A stretch of 47,686 nt of DNA from a virus. Positions 18,308-27,011 of this stretch are shown one piece after another. The stretch is from IMG/VR virus record IMGVR_UViG_3300042569_001807, positions 1-47,686 of that record; one strand, written 5' to 3'. Position numbers and translations under genes: made by a program. The notes under the pieces are model-generated. The model was not told where the DNA came from. It worked only from the letters and a program-made list of their open reading frames with translations, and did no database searches. Each line of letters starts with the position of its first letter. Position 1 is the stretch's first letter.

Positions 18308-18960
18308 TAAGAATACTTCTTTCTTGTCCAAAAATGTTTCTTGTAATAGTTAAATGGAGGATTGTGCATTGTATGCGTAAAAGATGGACGTTGATAGTTT
18401 AAAGAATCTTCTACACTTGAGGACCAGTCTTCTCTTTTAACTGGTATGGCTTGAGCAATTGGTGTTCCTGCTGGGATAATGCCAACAAAGTCTTTCTTAA
18501 TTAAAAATGGAAAGTTTACCTCAAGTGGAAAATTGTCAGTATCTACAAGTCCAGAAAAACTGTAAAATGGCAAATCAATTCTGTTTATTGGGTGAACAAA
18601 TAGTGTGCTGTAGCCCTTTGGTGTTTTTAGCACAAAAGAATTTATCCATTTATAAACAGTATTGTGATACTCTGGGGTAATTTTTAAATTAGCTATTTGA
18701 GGGTCTGCGTGTGATTCAATAACGTGGCTTATGGCTATATCCTGAGCAACCCCTCTGTTAAAAAATACATCTGCGGCAAGCGTAAGTGTGTATCCTGCGG
18801 TCATGGAGTCAAGAAGTGGAACACATTTTTTTAAAGTTTCCATTCCTTCTACAAATGGCTTAGATGTTCTATACCATTCTGGAATAGCCTTGTACGCTGG
18901 AACTGGATGTGGGATGTTTAAGTCTGGATGAACTGACCTAAAGCTAATCTTCTTTTTCAT
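18307..18960 (-). CDS. Uncharacterised protein, paralogue of 19326-20015
   Basis: A 217-residue protein sharing an ordered set of motifs with the gene at 19326: AYKAIPEWYRTSKPF, KKCVPLLDSMTAGYTL, TPKGYSTLFVHPINRIDLPF, SGLVDTDNFPLEVNFPFLI, KDFVGIIPAGTPIAQAIPVK and the C-terminal YYKKHFWTRKKYS. This fold resembles a protein family seen in T4-like and cyanobacterial phages (perhaps DUF6065). No activity is known. The start overlaps the upstream gene by 17 bases. Two intact copies side by side, separated by one small gene, point to duplication with retained function. Confidence 0.7.
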   Translation of the reverse strand: MKKKISFRSVHPDLNIPHPVPAYKAIPEWYRTSKPFVEGMETLKKCVPLLDSMTAGYTLTLAADVFFNRGVAQDIAISHVIESHADPQIANLKITPEYHNTVYKWINSFVLKTPKGYSTLFVHPINRIDLPFYSFSGLVDTDNFPLEVNFPFLIKKDFVGIIPAGTPIAQAIPVKREDWSSSVEDSLNYQRPSFTHTMHNPPFNYYKKHFWTRKKYS

Positions 18961-19324
18961 TTTGCACCTTTGGATAAAACTTTCTTTTATTGTACCACAT
19001 ACCCTTTTTTACAAGTTGAGCTTTTGGATCATACGGTACTAGCTTTACGTTTTTGCTTAAAATTTGATCTGCAGTTTCTTTATTAATCCTAATTAGCTCA
19101 AGGACAATACCTTCTTTATTAATTAAGGCTATGTATTGCAATGGTAAACCTTTTAATCTATCGTCCTCTAGAGTCCAGGTGGCTCCTTCTGGAATTACTG
19201 GCTCCTTGCCTCTTTGCAAGTTAAACAACTTTACTCTTAAAATTTCTAACAAAAAACTTTTAATGGTTGGCCTATGCTCATTTAAAAGATTTTCATAAAT
19301 TTCTTTTTTAGTTTTTTTTCTCAT
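18944..19324 (-). CDS. Uncharacterised protein, 126 aa
   Basis: A basic protein (MRKKTKKEIYENLLNEHRPT) with a helical first half and a beta second half (LQYIALINKEGIVLELIRIN). The last 20 residues are rich in Lys and aromatic residues (GMWYNKRKFYPK). It is flanked by, and overlaps one of, the two paralogues at 18307 and 19326; that tight packing suggests the three act together. Family not recognised. Confidence 0.65.
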   Translation of the reverse strand: MRKKTKKEIYENLLNEHRPTIKSFLLEILRVKLFNLQRGKEPVIPEGATWTLEDDRLKGLPLQYIALINKEGIVLELIRINKETADQILSKNVKLVPYDPKAQLVKKGMWYNKRKFYPKVQNEKED

Positions 19325-19325
19325 T

Positions 19326-20015
19326 TTAATTATAATCTTTTCTTATCCAAAACAACTTTTTGTAGCTTTTTCCTGGAGTTCTTACAGTGGCACCTTGTAG
19401 GGTATCTAGATAAGCAATACCCTGGTCATTCTGAATAGACTTCCAAGATTTTCTTTTTATTGGCAATAGTTGTGCAAATGGTGTCCCTGCTGGAACCATT
19501 CCCTCAAAATCTTCCCTAACAAAAAATGGAACATTTCCGCTAGTTGAGTATTTGTCTGTATCCATTATACCAGAGGTGATAGTCCACGGCAAGTCAAATC
19601 TGTTTAGTGGCTGAACCACTAGCATGCTCCACCCTCTAGGAGTTTTCATACCCCAGAATCCTCTAAATGCTAAATGATTTGGATAATGACCAGCTGGCCT
19701 AGGAATTTTTTCCCCTAGATCTTTTCCTCTTTCAGCTATAAAATCTTCCAGGTCTTCTATGGAGTTCCATCTAATGTTTAGTGAACCATCTTCGTTTTTT
19801 GAAATAAAGATATCTACTGGAGTTACCAACATGTATCCGCTAATCATTGAATCTAAAAACGGAATGCATCTTTTAAGCCCAGAGTGCTCTTCTCCATTTT
19901 CGTCTATGGTTACTGTCTCAGAATCCTTATACCACTTTGGCAAAAACTTTTTTGCTGGCTGAGGCTGTCCCAGTCCCATATACTGTTTTTGTGAAAAAAA
20001 TCTTATAATTTTCAT
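19326..20015 (-). CDS. Uncharacterised protein, paralogue of 18307-18960
   Basis: A 229-residue protein. Motifs in order: PAKKFLPKWYKDSETV, KRCIPFLDSMISGYMLVTP, GFWGMKTPRGWSMLVVQPLN, RFDLPWTITSGIMDTDKYS, REDFEGMVPAGTPFAQLLPI, KSYKKLFWIRKDYN. It matches the 217-residue protein at 18307 across its length. It follows the hexapeptide-repeat gene with 1 base between stop and ATG. The family has no established function. The conserved PxGTPxAQxxPxK segment may be a binding loop (inference). Confidence 0.7.
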   Translation of the reverse strand: MKIIRFFSQKQYMGLGQPQPAKKFLPKWYKDSETVTIDENGEEHSGLKRCIPFLDSMISGYMLVTPVDIFISKNEDGSLNIRWNSIEDLEDFIAERGKDLGEKIPRPAGHYPNHLAFRGFWGMKTPRGWSMLVVQPLNRFDLPWTITSGIMDTDKYSTSGNVPFFVREDFEGMVPAGTPFAQLLPIKRKSWKSIQNDQGIAYLDTLQGATVRTPGKSYKKLFWIRKDYN

Positions 20016-20016
20016 T

Positions 20017-21591
20017 CTAGTCTCTCTCTATTTTTACAGAGCTTCCAATCTCGCTATTTGTGTATTCTGCTTTTGATATTGATATTCCGTATCTTGTATT
20101 TATTATAACACCTGTGGCATTGTAAATCAAGTCGTCTCCAATTTGAGTAATTGGGGTTATGTCTGAAAAGGCTTTAGCCGTAATTTGATTTCCAGAAGTT
20201 TGAACAATAATAGATTTAATTGTTTGTGCAGTAGAGACTATTGCGGAAGAAATCTCTGACACAGTATCGCTTACTGACTGAGAGATTCTTAGAATAGCTG
20301 AATAGGCAAAACTTTCTGGAACAAAAGTAGAGCTATAAGATATTGCAGAAGTATAGGATGTTCCAGCTGTATAAGTTGTAAGGCTAGAAAAAACAAGATC
20401 TGCAAAATAATTTGTAGAAGAAGAAAAGTTTGAAGCACTTGAATATGGTGTGGCAGAGCTAAAAGGTGTAGTAGATGAAAATGCAATTGCTGATGAGAAT
20501 GCCCCACCCTCACTAGTGTAAAATGTATCAGAAAAATAGTTTGGTACACCAGCTGTGTATACTGTTGTTCCTGCAGAATAAGTTGGTGCTGCTGAGGTGT
20601 AAACTGTTGTATCTTGGAAATAAGCTATTGCGGAAGTCCAGGATTGAGATGCGGTAACACCATTAATAACTGAGGTCCAGGTTTGAGATAAGTTCCAAAA
20701 ATCCTGTCTAGACCAAACGTTTCCAAGTGCTGAGAACCAAGTCGTGGACTGAGTAAACGGACTTGCAGTATATGCTACTGGGCTTGCTCTTCTTGTCCAC
20801 CTTCTTGTGTAGTTGGTGTTTGCGTTCCATGTGCTAGGACTTCTTGTATAAGGAGACCACCTGTTATATGAATTTGCTAAAGTAAAATTAGCAAATGAAG
20901 TATAAGCATTATTTTGACTAAAATAATTTGTTACACTTGTATATGGAGTAGCTACAGAAAAAACTTGAGCACTAGAAAAAGGTTGCAGGCTAGTAAACGG
21001 TGTGCTTGATGAAAATGTTGGGGTAGAAGAAAAGTTATCTAAAGAAGATGTATAGTTTGTAGCTCCAGCACTATAGCTTGTTAATCCAGCAGAGTATTCT
21101 GCTGGTAAAGATGAGTAAGTTGGAATTCCTACAGAATACACATCAGCAGCAGTAAAACCTGCCTCTGAAGAACTATACATGGTTTCCATGGTATAGTTAG
21201 CCTGACCGCTAAATGTTGCTGGTGCAGAGGTGTAGTTGGTAGCTGCTGGAATAGTGTTATACGCTGAATCTACAGATACCATCCACCAGTCAGCACTTGT
21301 CTGTACCCATAAAGCTACTCCAGAGCCTATTTCTGTATCTTCTAGAGTAATAATATTATTTTGTGTTGGCATGTTTATAACTGCGATTGGGTATTCGCTA
21401 CCGTCGTCAGATGGCTGGGGTACGTAGTTAGCCACAGCCTTGCCACTTTGAACTTCAATTACTTTTGAGACAGCTTCCCACTGGCTACCGTCGCTAGCTG
21501 TGCCCAAAGATCCAGTGGTATTAGATCTAGAAGAAAATATATCTATAAATCTTTTTCTTACAGAAGAAAGTGATGAAGAGAATAGACCCAT
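20017..21591 (-). CDS. Aromatic hexapeptide-repeat virion protein
   Basis: A 524-residue protein beginning MGLFSSSLSSVRKRFIDIFS; the ATG overlaps the stop of the collagen-like gene upstream (TAATG). After a 95-residue N-terminal domain, residues about 95-420 are made of some 45 short units. Each starts with an aromatic residue followed by Ser/Thr, most often six residues long, such as FSSSTPFTSLQPFSSAQVF and FSSTTPFSSATPYSSASNF. The units turn Trp/Arg-rich in the middle (about 270-330). The last 90 residues are a helical then beta cap. No known repeat family matches. A fibrous beta-solenoid in the tail fibre is proposed from composition and from its position within the fibre genes. Confidence 0.75.
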   Translation of the reverse strand: MGLFSSSLSSVRKRFIDIFSSRSNTTGSLGTASDGSQWEAVSKVIEVQSGKAVANYVPQPSDDGSEYPIAVINMPTQNNIITLEDTEIGSGVALWVQTSADWWMVSVDSAYNTIPAATNYTSAPATFSGQANYTMETMYSSSEAGFTAADVYSVGIPTYSSLPAEYSAGLTSYSAGATNYTSSLDNFSSTPTFSSSTPFTSLQPFSSAQVFSVATPYTSVTNYFSQNNAYTSFANFTLANSYNRWSPYTRSPSTWNANTNYTRRWTRRASPVAYTASPFTQSTTWFSALGNVWSRQDFWNLSQTWTSVINGVTASQSWTSAIAYFQDTTVYTSAAPTYSAGTTVYTAGVPNYFSDTFYTSEGGAFSSAIAFSSTTPFSSATPYSSASNFSSSTNYFADLVFSSLTTYTAGTSYTSAISYSSTFVPESFAYSAILRISQSVSDTVSEISSAIVSTAQTIKSIIVQTSGNQITAKAFSDITPITQIGDDLIYNATGVIINTRYGISISKAEYTNSEIGSSVKIERD

Positions 21592-22670
21592 TATGTCAGG
21601 TCTCCTACTAGAACCCAAAGGTCTGAAGATCTCTTAATTAGTGACGCAGAAGACCATCTTGCACGTAGTCTTGGACCTGGGGTAGCGTTTACGGTCACCC
21701 CTGAACTACCCTGAATGTCTACATTTCCAACATCAGTTCTTAGTATAGTTATCGTTGTTCCATTTTGAAAATTTTGAGAACTATCTGTAGGAACAGTTAT
21801 AACAACTGGAACCGTAGTAGAAGAATTTGAAACTTCGATCAATGAACTTTTGTCTGCAAGAACCAGTGAATAATTTGCTGTTTTTTGAGAAATTGACACT
21901 ACTGTTGGGGCATCTGCACCAGCTGCTCCTGTTGGTCCACGATCTCCAGTAATGCTAACTGGCATTGGAGATGTAATGCTTGCTAGTGTACCGCCAGTAT
22001 TATCAAATAAAACAGTTATGTCAACGCTTGTTCCAGTGATAGAAAACACTAATCCATCTGCATAAATCAGTGGGTTTGATGGGGATATAATTCTTATTGG
22101 TGATCCAACGACTAGTGCGTCTACTTTGTTTACCGTTCCAGAAGCGGTAGAGGACGAATACGAGGAAAGAGTAAAGGTTATACCAGCATACCCTAGTCCA
22201 GCTGTTCCTGTGGCTCCTGTGGGGCCCGTAGGGCCTGTGGGACCTGGAACAGTAGAGTCGTCGCCCCTTACTCCAGTGGGGCCAGTTGGCCCAGTTGGAC
22301 CCTGAATTTGTCCAACGTTATTCCATTCTGTTCCATCCCAGATGTATAGGTCTCCGCCAATAAGGTAAGCATCATTAATGTTTACCCCTGGGTCTGGCAA
22401 TAAACCAGCATTTGCCAAAGTTCCAAGAATAGAGATACCAGATCCGTCTACACCAGGAGGGCCCGTTGGTCCTGTTGGTCCCGTAAATCCTGTAGATCCA
22501 GTTGGTCCCGTAGGGCCTGGCACTGTTGATGTTGCACCTGTTGGTCCCTGTGGACCACTAGAAACAGATCCAAAAATTTCCCAAACAACGCCAGTCCATA
22601 TCCAGGCTTTGCCTGAAATTATAAACTTGTCGCCAATATCTGGGGAATTTGGAAAGTCTAGTGCTGTCAT
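21591..22670 (-). CDS. Collagen-like tail fibre protein with C-terminal knob
   Basis: A 359-residue fibre starting MTALDFPNSPDIGDKFIISG, with an N-terminal WIWTGVVWEIFG attachment motif. Two Gly-Pro-Thr tracts flank a small domain with NDAYLIGGDLYIWDGTEWNN, nearly the same as in the fibre at 10624. A third short GPTGAAG occurs near residue 245. The C-terminal 90 residues (ISQKTANYSLVLADKSSLIE, then SASLIKRSSDLWVLVGDLT) match the C-terminus of the protein at 32106, so a knob module has been copied among fibres. No ribosome site; the ATG is 3 bases from the upstream stop codon. Confidence 0.85.
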   Translation of the reverse strand: MTALDFPNSPDIGDKFIISGKAWIWTGVVWEIFGSVSSGPQGPTGATSTVPGPTGPTGSTGFTGPTGPTGPPGVDGSGISILGTLANAGLLPDPGVNINDAYLIGGDLYIWDGTEWNNVGQIQGPTGPTGPTGVRGDDSTVPGPTGPTGPTGATGTAGLGYAGITFTLSSYSSSTASGTVNKVDALVVGSPIRIISPSNPLIYADGLVFSITGTSVDITVLFDNTGGTLASITSPMPVSITGDRGPTGAAGADAPTVVSISQKTANYSLVLADKSSLIEVSNSSTTVPVVITVPTDSSQNFQNGTTITILRTDVGNVDIQGSSGVTVNATPGPRLRARWSSASLIKRSSDLWVLVGDLT

Positions 22671-22673
22671 GAT

Positions 22674-25600
22674 TTACGCTTGAGCCTCTGTCCAAGAAAT
22701 TCTACCAACTAGCGTAGCTGCTTCAGTTCCTACGTTTGATGCAACAATTGTCAAAACATCTGGACCATCTGGATAAATTTCTGCATTCACTGCATTACTT
22801 CCTCCACCAAGAATAGAGTTTCCAAGGTCACGAAGCTGATTAAGATCTAGTGTATTTGTTCCTTCTACGAAGAATCCAGCAACAACCTCTCCACCAAAAA
22901 TTGGAATATCTACACCAGAGTAGTCTGCAATTTGTGCTAGAGATGAGTTAGCCTGACCACCAACGTTTCCAGTAGCGTCTGTCCAAGTTCTAGTAGTAGC
23001 TGGCGTTCCATTTAGAATTGCTCGTATCAAAATTCTTGATGGGACTACTGAGGCAGACACATTTGATCTAGCCAAAATACCTAAGCTTCTAAGAACAAGC
23101 TGCATCCTATTAACAATTTCTCTACCTCCAAACTCTGTAATCTGTCCGTTATCTACAGATGGGCCAAGCCTAATTGAAAACAAAGCTCTTGAATCATTTA
23201 TTGGTACTGTTACTGCTTGTCTTTGTCCGTAGGTAAAAACCAAGGATTTGTCATCGTCAAAACGACCATCCATGATTACAGAAGTTCCCCAGTGAGAAAC
23301 TGTTGGAGAAAATTCTGGATAGGCTATCTCTACAATTACTGGAGCAGCTGCAGAGTATGTAAAAGTTTGTGGTGTTGATGCCATAGGGGCAAATACTACG
23401 GTTGGATTTGTAGACGTCACAGCTCGGCTAAAGGTTATTTGACTTCCACTTATTCCTGTAACAAAAGTTCCATCTTGGAATGATGTAGAAATAACTCTTT
23501 GACCTATCTGAACATTAGTTAGGTCTCCAATGTTAGCTACTGTTCCAGTGTTTGAACCAGACGCAATCGTCAAAGCAACTGAAGCATTACCACTTTTTGC
23601 ACGTGTAATTCCTGCAAAAGTTGTTGATGTTTTGCTTGAATAGTTTACAAACTCAATCTTTGAACCATCTCTAATACACAATGTTCCAGAGCTCTTAAAC
23701 TTTGAAGTGTCTGCTACTGTAAGTGTGGTTGCGGAATCTGAAAATGTAGCAGTCATTTTTGTATAAACTGGAATAGTGTTTACTTCATATCTTCCTGGCA
23801 AGTTACCAGAACGCATGTAAGCTTCTAGGTTTATATTGTTGTTTTCAACCTTGTGGACATAAGTAATGTCTCCATTTGCTCCACGAACACCCCATCGAAT
23901 AGATCCTGCCCCATACCATGAGTAATCAATGTAGAACATTTGCATTCTATTTAAGTCTATATCATATCCAGAAAATCCTGTTCCATCCATCTTGTCAATA
24001 TTCCACTCGGACTGAGGGAAGCGACGCTCAAAGGTTTTTGAAACAATTACGCTGCCAGATGTGAATCCTCTATAAGATGGGGATATGGTTAGGCTTGTAT
24101 CGCTTTCAACGCTTAGAACCTTGTATGACTGCCCTCGAATAACTACATAATCACCTGGATCTACTTGATTATTAAAGCTGGTTGGGAAGTCTGTACTTGT
24201 TTGTGATATTACGTTAGATCCCTTAGTTGCAGTAACTCTTCCAGACAATTGGAAGGTAGAGTTTCTTATAACAGCAAAAAGAGTAGAACCATCATATTCA
24301 AAAAATACACCATTTTGCTCATCAAAGAGGCCTAGCCTAGCTACAGCACCAGACCACTCGGACACAGTCATATAGAATCTACCAGATGCTTTTGCTGGCA
24401 ACGGTACCGCTGTGGTTACCTGTATTCTGTTGTAAGACAGTACGGTAGTAACAGTATAAGTTCCATTATATTCTGCTGGAGTGGCATTAATAATATTTAT
24501 TTGTGCACCAGGAAGTAGGTTGTGAGACTCTTTTGTTTGAATGGTAATAGTAGAATCATTACATGACAGTTCGTCTAGCTGAAAAGATGGCTTTAGCAAA
24601 CTTCCAGAAGACCACATAAGGCCTTTTCCAGACTGATACCTAAAGTAACGACGTGTCTGTCTAATAGCTTGCTGATTATTTGAATTACTGTTGGTTGAAA
24701 ATATCATACCGCCGTCAAATGGTCTGTGGGCAAATGTTCCCTGTGGTCTAGCAAAAATGCTTGCAGAAGTAGCTGTTACTGTTCCAGTTGGTGCATCATC
24801 CACATAACACTTAAAGGATGTAGGGCTAGTAATTGTTGCAACTGTCCAGGCACCATTGGGGGCATGGGTAGAGGCAGTTGTTCCAGAAATTACAATTTCG
24901 TTTCCTAAAGCTAATCCATGAGGAACTGTTGTAGTTACAGTAACCAGTTTTCCAGAATATGTTATTGTTGGAGCTAGACCAATTCTAGCACCAGTATATG
25001 GTGTTGCTGAGAACATTGTTGTTTTGTTACCATCAAAAATTTGAGTTATGGAACTTTTGTTTTCTGATTTAGCGTAGTAAGTAAACTGGTTAGTTCCTCC
25101 ACCTGTCTCAATCGTAAAAGTACCGTCAGCATTTTTTAGCAGGGTGTCAGTGATTGTAATAATGCTTCCATTTGGTGGAGCAAAGTTTGAAGTTACGTTT
25201 CCAGTTGCATCTGTAACTGTTGACGTGTTTGCATTAATAACTGCAAAAGTATTTGGAGTTGCTACTTCAACAATTTGATAGCTTCCATTATATGCAGCAG
25301 TAAGGTTTGTAATTGTACAATATTCTCCAATACTAAAACCGTGATCTACTGTTGTTGTATATGTTACATATCCTGGGGATGGAGTTGAAACTGTAACGGC
25401 ATTAATTGACCTAGACGTTGTATTTAAGTTTACAGTAACGATTCTAGAGTCTACTGGCATAGAAATATCGTTAAAGTTTTTAAATGGAATTGCAGAGTTA
25501 AAAGCAAAAGGTCGGTTGTTTGTCATTGCCAAGTTTTCCCACTTGGTTAGCTGGGCACCATACTCAAAGTCGGTATCAATAAGAGACTGAGGCTGAGACA

Positions 25601-25679
25601 CTCTAAGCCTAGCTACTGGATCTGTGAACTCCTCTTTCGGAGAAAACGCCTGATCAAAATTTGACAAAAACTGTGTCAT
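22674..25679 (-). CDS. Large structural protein with FCCH-like repeats (1001 aa)
   Basis: The start at 25679 ([20 protein letters not shown]) overlaps the upstream stop (TAATG); the longer in-frame extension is rejected. Three repeats of about 75 residues follow the pattern VTxTTxxxHGxxxGxxxxIxG...NGxxxV (near 85-160, 235-310 and 370-430), like the FCCH beta domain often seen in phage virion proteins. The middle has YDIDLNRMQMFYIDYSWYGA, a motif typical of this large phage family. The C-terminus has YSGVDIPIFGGEVVAGFFVE and DLNQLRDLGNSILGGGSNAV. It is probably a baseplate or proximal fibre component. Confidence 0.75.
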   Translation of the reverse strand: MTQFLSNFDQAFSPKEEFTDPVARLRVSQPQSLIDTDFEYGAQLTKWENLAMTNNRPFAFNSAIPFKNFNDISMPVDSRIVTVNLNTTSRSINAVTVSTPSPGYVTYTTTVDHGFSIGEYCTITNLTAAYNGSYQIVEVATPNTFAVINANTSTVTDATGNVTSNFAPPNGSIITITDTLLKNADGTFTIETGGGTNQFTYYAKSENKSSITQIFDGNKTTMFSATPYTGARIGLAPTITYSGKLVTVTTTVPHGLALGNEIVISGTTASTHAPNGAWTVATITSPTSFKCYVDDAPTGTVTATSASIFARPQGTFAHRPFDGGMIFSTNSNSNNQQAIRQTRRYFRYQSGKGLMWSSGSLLKPSFQLDELSCNDSTITIQTKESHNLLPGAQINIINATPAEYNGTYTVTTVLSYNRIQVTTAVPLPAKASGRFYMTVSEWSGAVARLGLFDEQNGVFFEYDGSTLFAVIRNSTFQLSGRVTATKGSNVISQTSTDFPTSFNNQVDPGDYVVIRGQSYKVLSVESDTSLTISPSYRGFTSGSVIVSKTFERRFPQSEWNIDKMDGTGFSGYDIDLNRMQMFYIDYSWYGAGSIRWGVRGANGDITYVHKVENNNINLEAYMRSGNLPGRYEVNTIPVYTKMTATFSDSATTLTVADTSKFKSSGTLCIRDGSKIEFVNYSSKTSTTFAGITRAKSGNASVALTIASGSNTGTVANIGDLTNVQIGQRVISTSFQDGTFVTGISGSQITFSRAVTSTNPTVVFAPMASTPQTFTYSAAAPVIVEIAYPEFSPTVSHWGTSVIMDGRFDDDKSLVFTYGQRQAVTVPINDSRALFSIRLGPSVDNGQITEFGGREIVNRMQLVLRSLGILARSNVSASVVPSRILIRAILNGTPATTRTWTDATGNVGGQANSSLAQIADYSGVDIPIFGGEVVAGFFVEGTNTLDLNQLRDLGNSILGGGSNAVNAEIYPDGPDVLTIVASNVGTEAATLVGRISWTEAQA

Positions 25680-26899
25680 TATACAACCTTCCAACCATAG
25701 GTAGAACCTATGAATCTAAATAAAACCGATGCTCTATCTACGTTTAGTAGTAGATTATCAGATCTTGCCTCTATTAATTCTATACCGCCAGAAATCGTTA
25801 AAGGATTTCTTTTAAACGATTCGTATCCATCAATTATAGCAACACTTTCTCCAACTGCTGGATTTTCTGGCATAATGAGTGTAAAACTGCCTGCTGAGGT
25901 ATTTGCAATGTATCCAGTGTTAGCAGTTGCCGTGATATTTGAATTAATTACCTGCCAGTTTCCATAAGCAGTTCCTCCACCAACTCCAACCCAGTATGAG
26001 TCGTAGTATATGTATGTGCTACCAGTTGTAGTATTAAACCAAATATCTCCAGGCTCTGGTGTGGACGGTTCGGTAGCGGATTCTAAATATTTTCCATCTG
26101 CTCCAGTGGGGCCTGTCGGACCAGTAACAGTAGAGTCTGCTCCAGTAGCTCCAGTAGGGCCAGTAGGGCCAGTATCTCCAACTGCACCTGTTGGTCCTGT
26201 GGGTCCTGTTGGCCCAGTAACAGTAGAGTCTGCCCCTGTTGGTCCTGTGGGTCCTGTTGGCCCAGTAACAGTAGAGTCTGCCCCTGTTGGTCCTGTGGGT
26301 CCTGTTGGCCCAGTAACAGTAGAGTCTGCTCCAGTGGGGCCTGTCGGACCAGTGGGTCCAATTTCTCCTTGTGGACCAGTGGCTCCTTGCTGTGCAATTA
26401 AAGTCCAGAAAGTACCTTCCGATGGGGTGTCCCCCGTGTTTCCACCATTGGCATTGATTCGGTACCAAGTTTGTCCTTGGTATGTTGCAACGTCGCCAAC
26501 TGCGTATGATGAGCCAACACCATATGCACCAGTAAAGTTCCATAAAGCATCTGCACCAGTGGGGCCAGTAGCACCTATAGGTCCTGTAGGTCCTGTTGCT
26601 CCATCGCTACCAACAAATCCATCAGCACCCGCTGGGCCAGTGGGTCCTGTTTCGCCTGTTGGACCTGTGGGACCTACACCAATTGGGGCAGTAGTCCAAG
26701 TTTCTGCCTCTAAATCATAAATAAGTGTGTCCCCATCATTGGGGGTTGGAACGTAAACATTGGCTAAATCATCTAAAGTAGATGCAGAAGTTAGGACATC
26801 GGATGCGGTAGTTAAGACATCATTACCGTTTACGGTAGCAGAATCGCCTTCAACAATAAGACCATTTTTAATCTTAAAATCTTTATTTGAAGTTGCCAA
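25679..26899 (-). CDS. Collagen-like tail fibre with chitin-binding-like module
   Basis: A fibre of about 406 residues. Two starts are possible. TTG at 26899 gives [18 protein letters not shown], matching the paralogue's MATVNKDFRVKHGLVVEG, and has GAGGTG upstream. GTG at 26908 lies only 8 bases from the -10. TTG is preferred. After the attachment module come [10 protein letters not shown] tracts. They are split by a module with [19 protein letters not shown] and [16 protein letters not shown], which resembles family 5/12 carbohydrate-binding domains. A second long collagen tract includes three copies of a 16-residue unit. The C-terminus is a beta knob ([20 protein letters not shown]). Confidence 0.8.
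   Translation of the reverse strand: MATSNKDFKIKNGLIVEGDSATVNGNDVLTTASDVLTSASTLDDLANVYVPTPNDGDTLIYDLEAETWTTAPIGVGPTGPTGETGPTGPAGADGFVGSDGATGPTGPIGATGPTGADALWNFTGAYGVGSSYAVGDVATYQGQTWYRINANGGNTGDTPSEGTFWTLIAQQGATGPQGEIGPTGPTGPTGADSTVTGPTGPTGPTGADSTVTGPTGPTGPTGADSTVTGPTGPTGPTGAVGDTGPTGPTGATGADSTVTGPTGPTGADGKYLESATEPSTPEPGDIWFNTTTGSTYIYYDSYWVGVGGGTAYGNWQVINSNITATANTGYIANTSAGSFTLIMPENPAVGESVAIIDGYESFKRNPLTISGGIELIEARSDNLLLNVDRASVLFRFIGSTYGWKVV
26187..26330. repeat. 48-bp tandem repeat, three copies
   Basis: Three near-identical 48-base units lie in the fibre gene, each encoding the 16 residues [16 protein letters not shown]. Flanking sequence contains further partial units. Exact tandem copies allow slippage or recombination and so length variation of the fibre. 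Confidence 0.85.
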
Positions 26900-26913
26900 A
26901 ATATTCACCTCGA

Positions 26914-26928
26914 TTAATTATAACAGAT
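26914..26928 (-). promoter_or_regulatory. Promoter of fibre operon
   Basis: The minus strand has ATCTGTTATAATTAA with TATAAT at 26917-26922, the same 15-base word as at 974-988. It lies just upstream of the fibre gene starting at 26899. Confidence 0.5.
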
Positions 26929-26973
26929 TATAGTGATAATTATATAAGTAAACTTTGCGAATACCGCTTTTTG

Positions 26974-26998
26974 TGGGGGATTTTGAAAGGATCCCCCA
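26974..26998 (-). terminator. GC-rich stem-loop between two fibre genes
   Basis: TGGGGGAT pairs with ATCCCCCA around a 9-base loop, 14 bases beyond the stop of the 27012 gene. On the minus strand no T-run follows, so it may be a weak terminator or an mRNA end-protector. Confidence 0.5.
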
Positions 26999-27011
26999 AA
27001 CCTTTAATATA

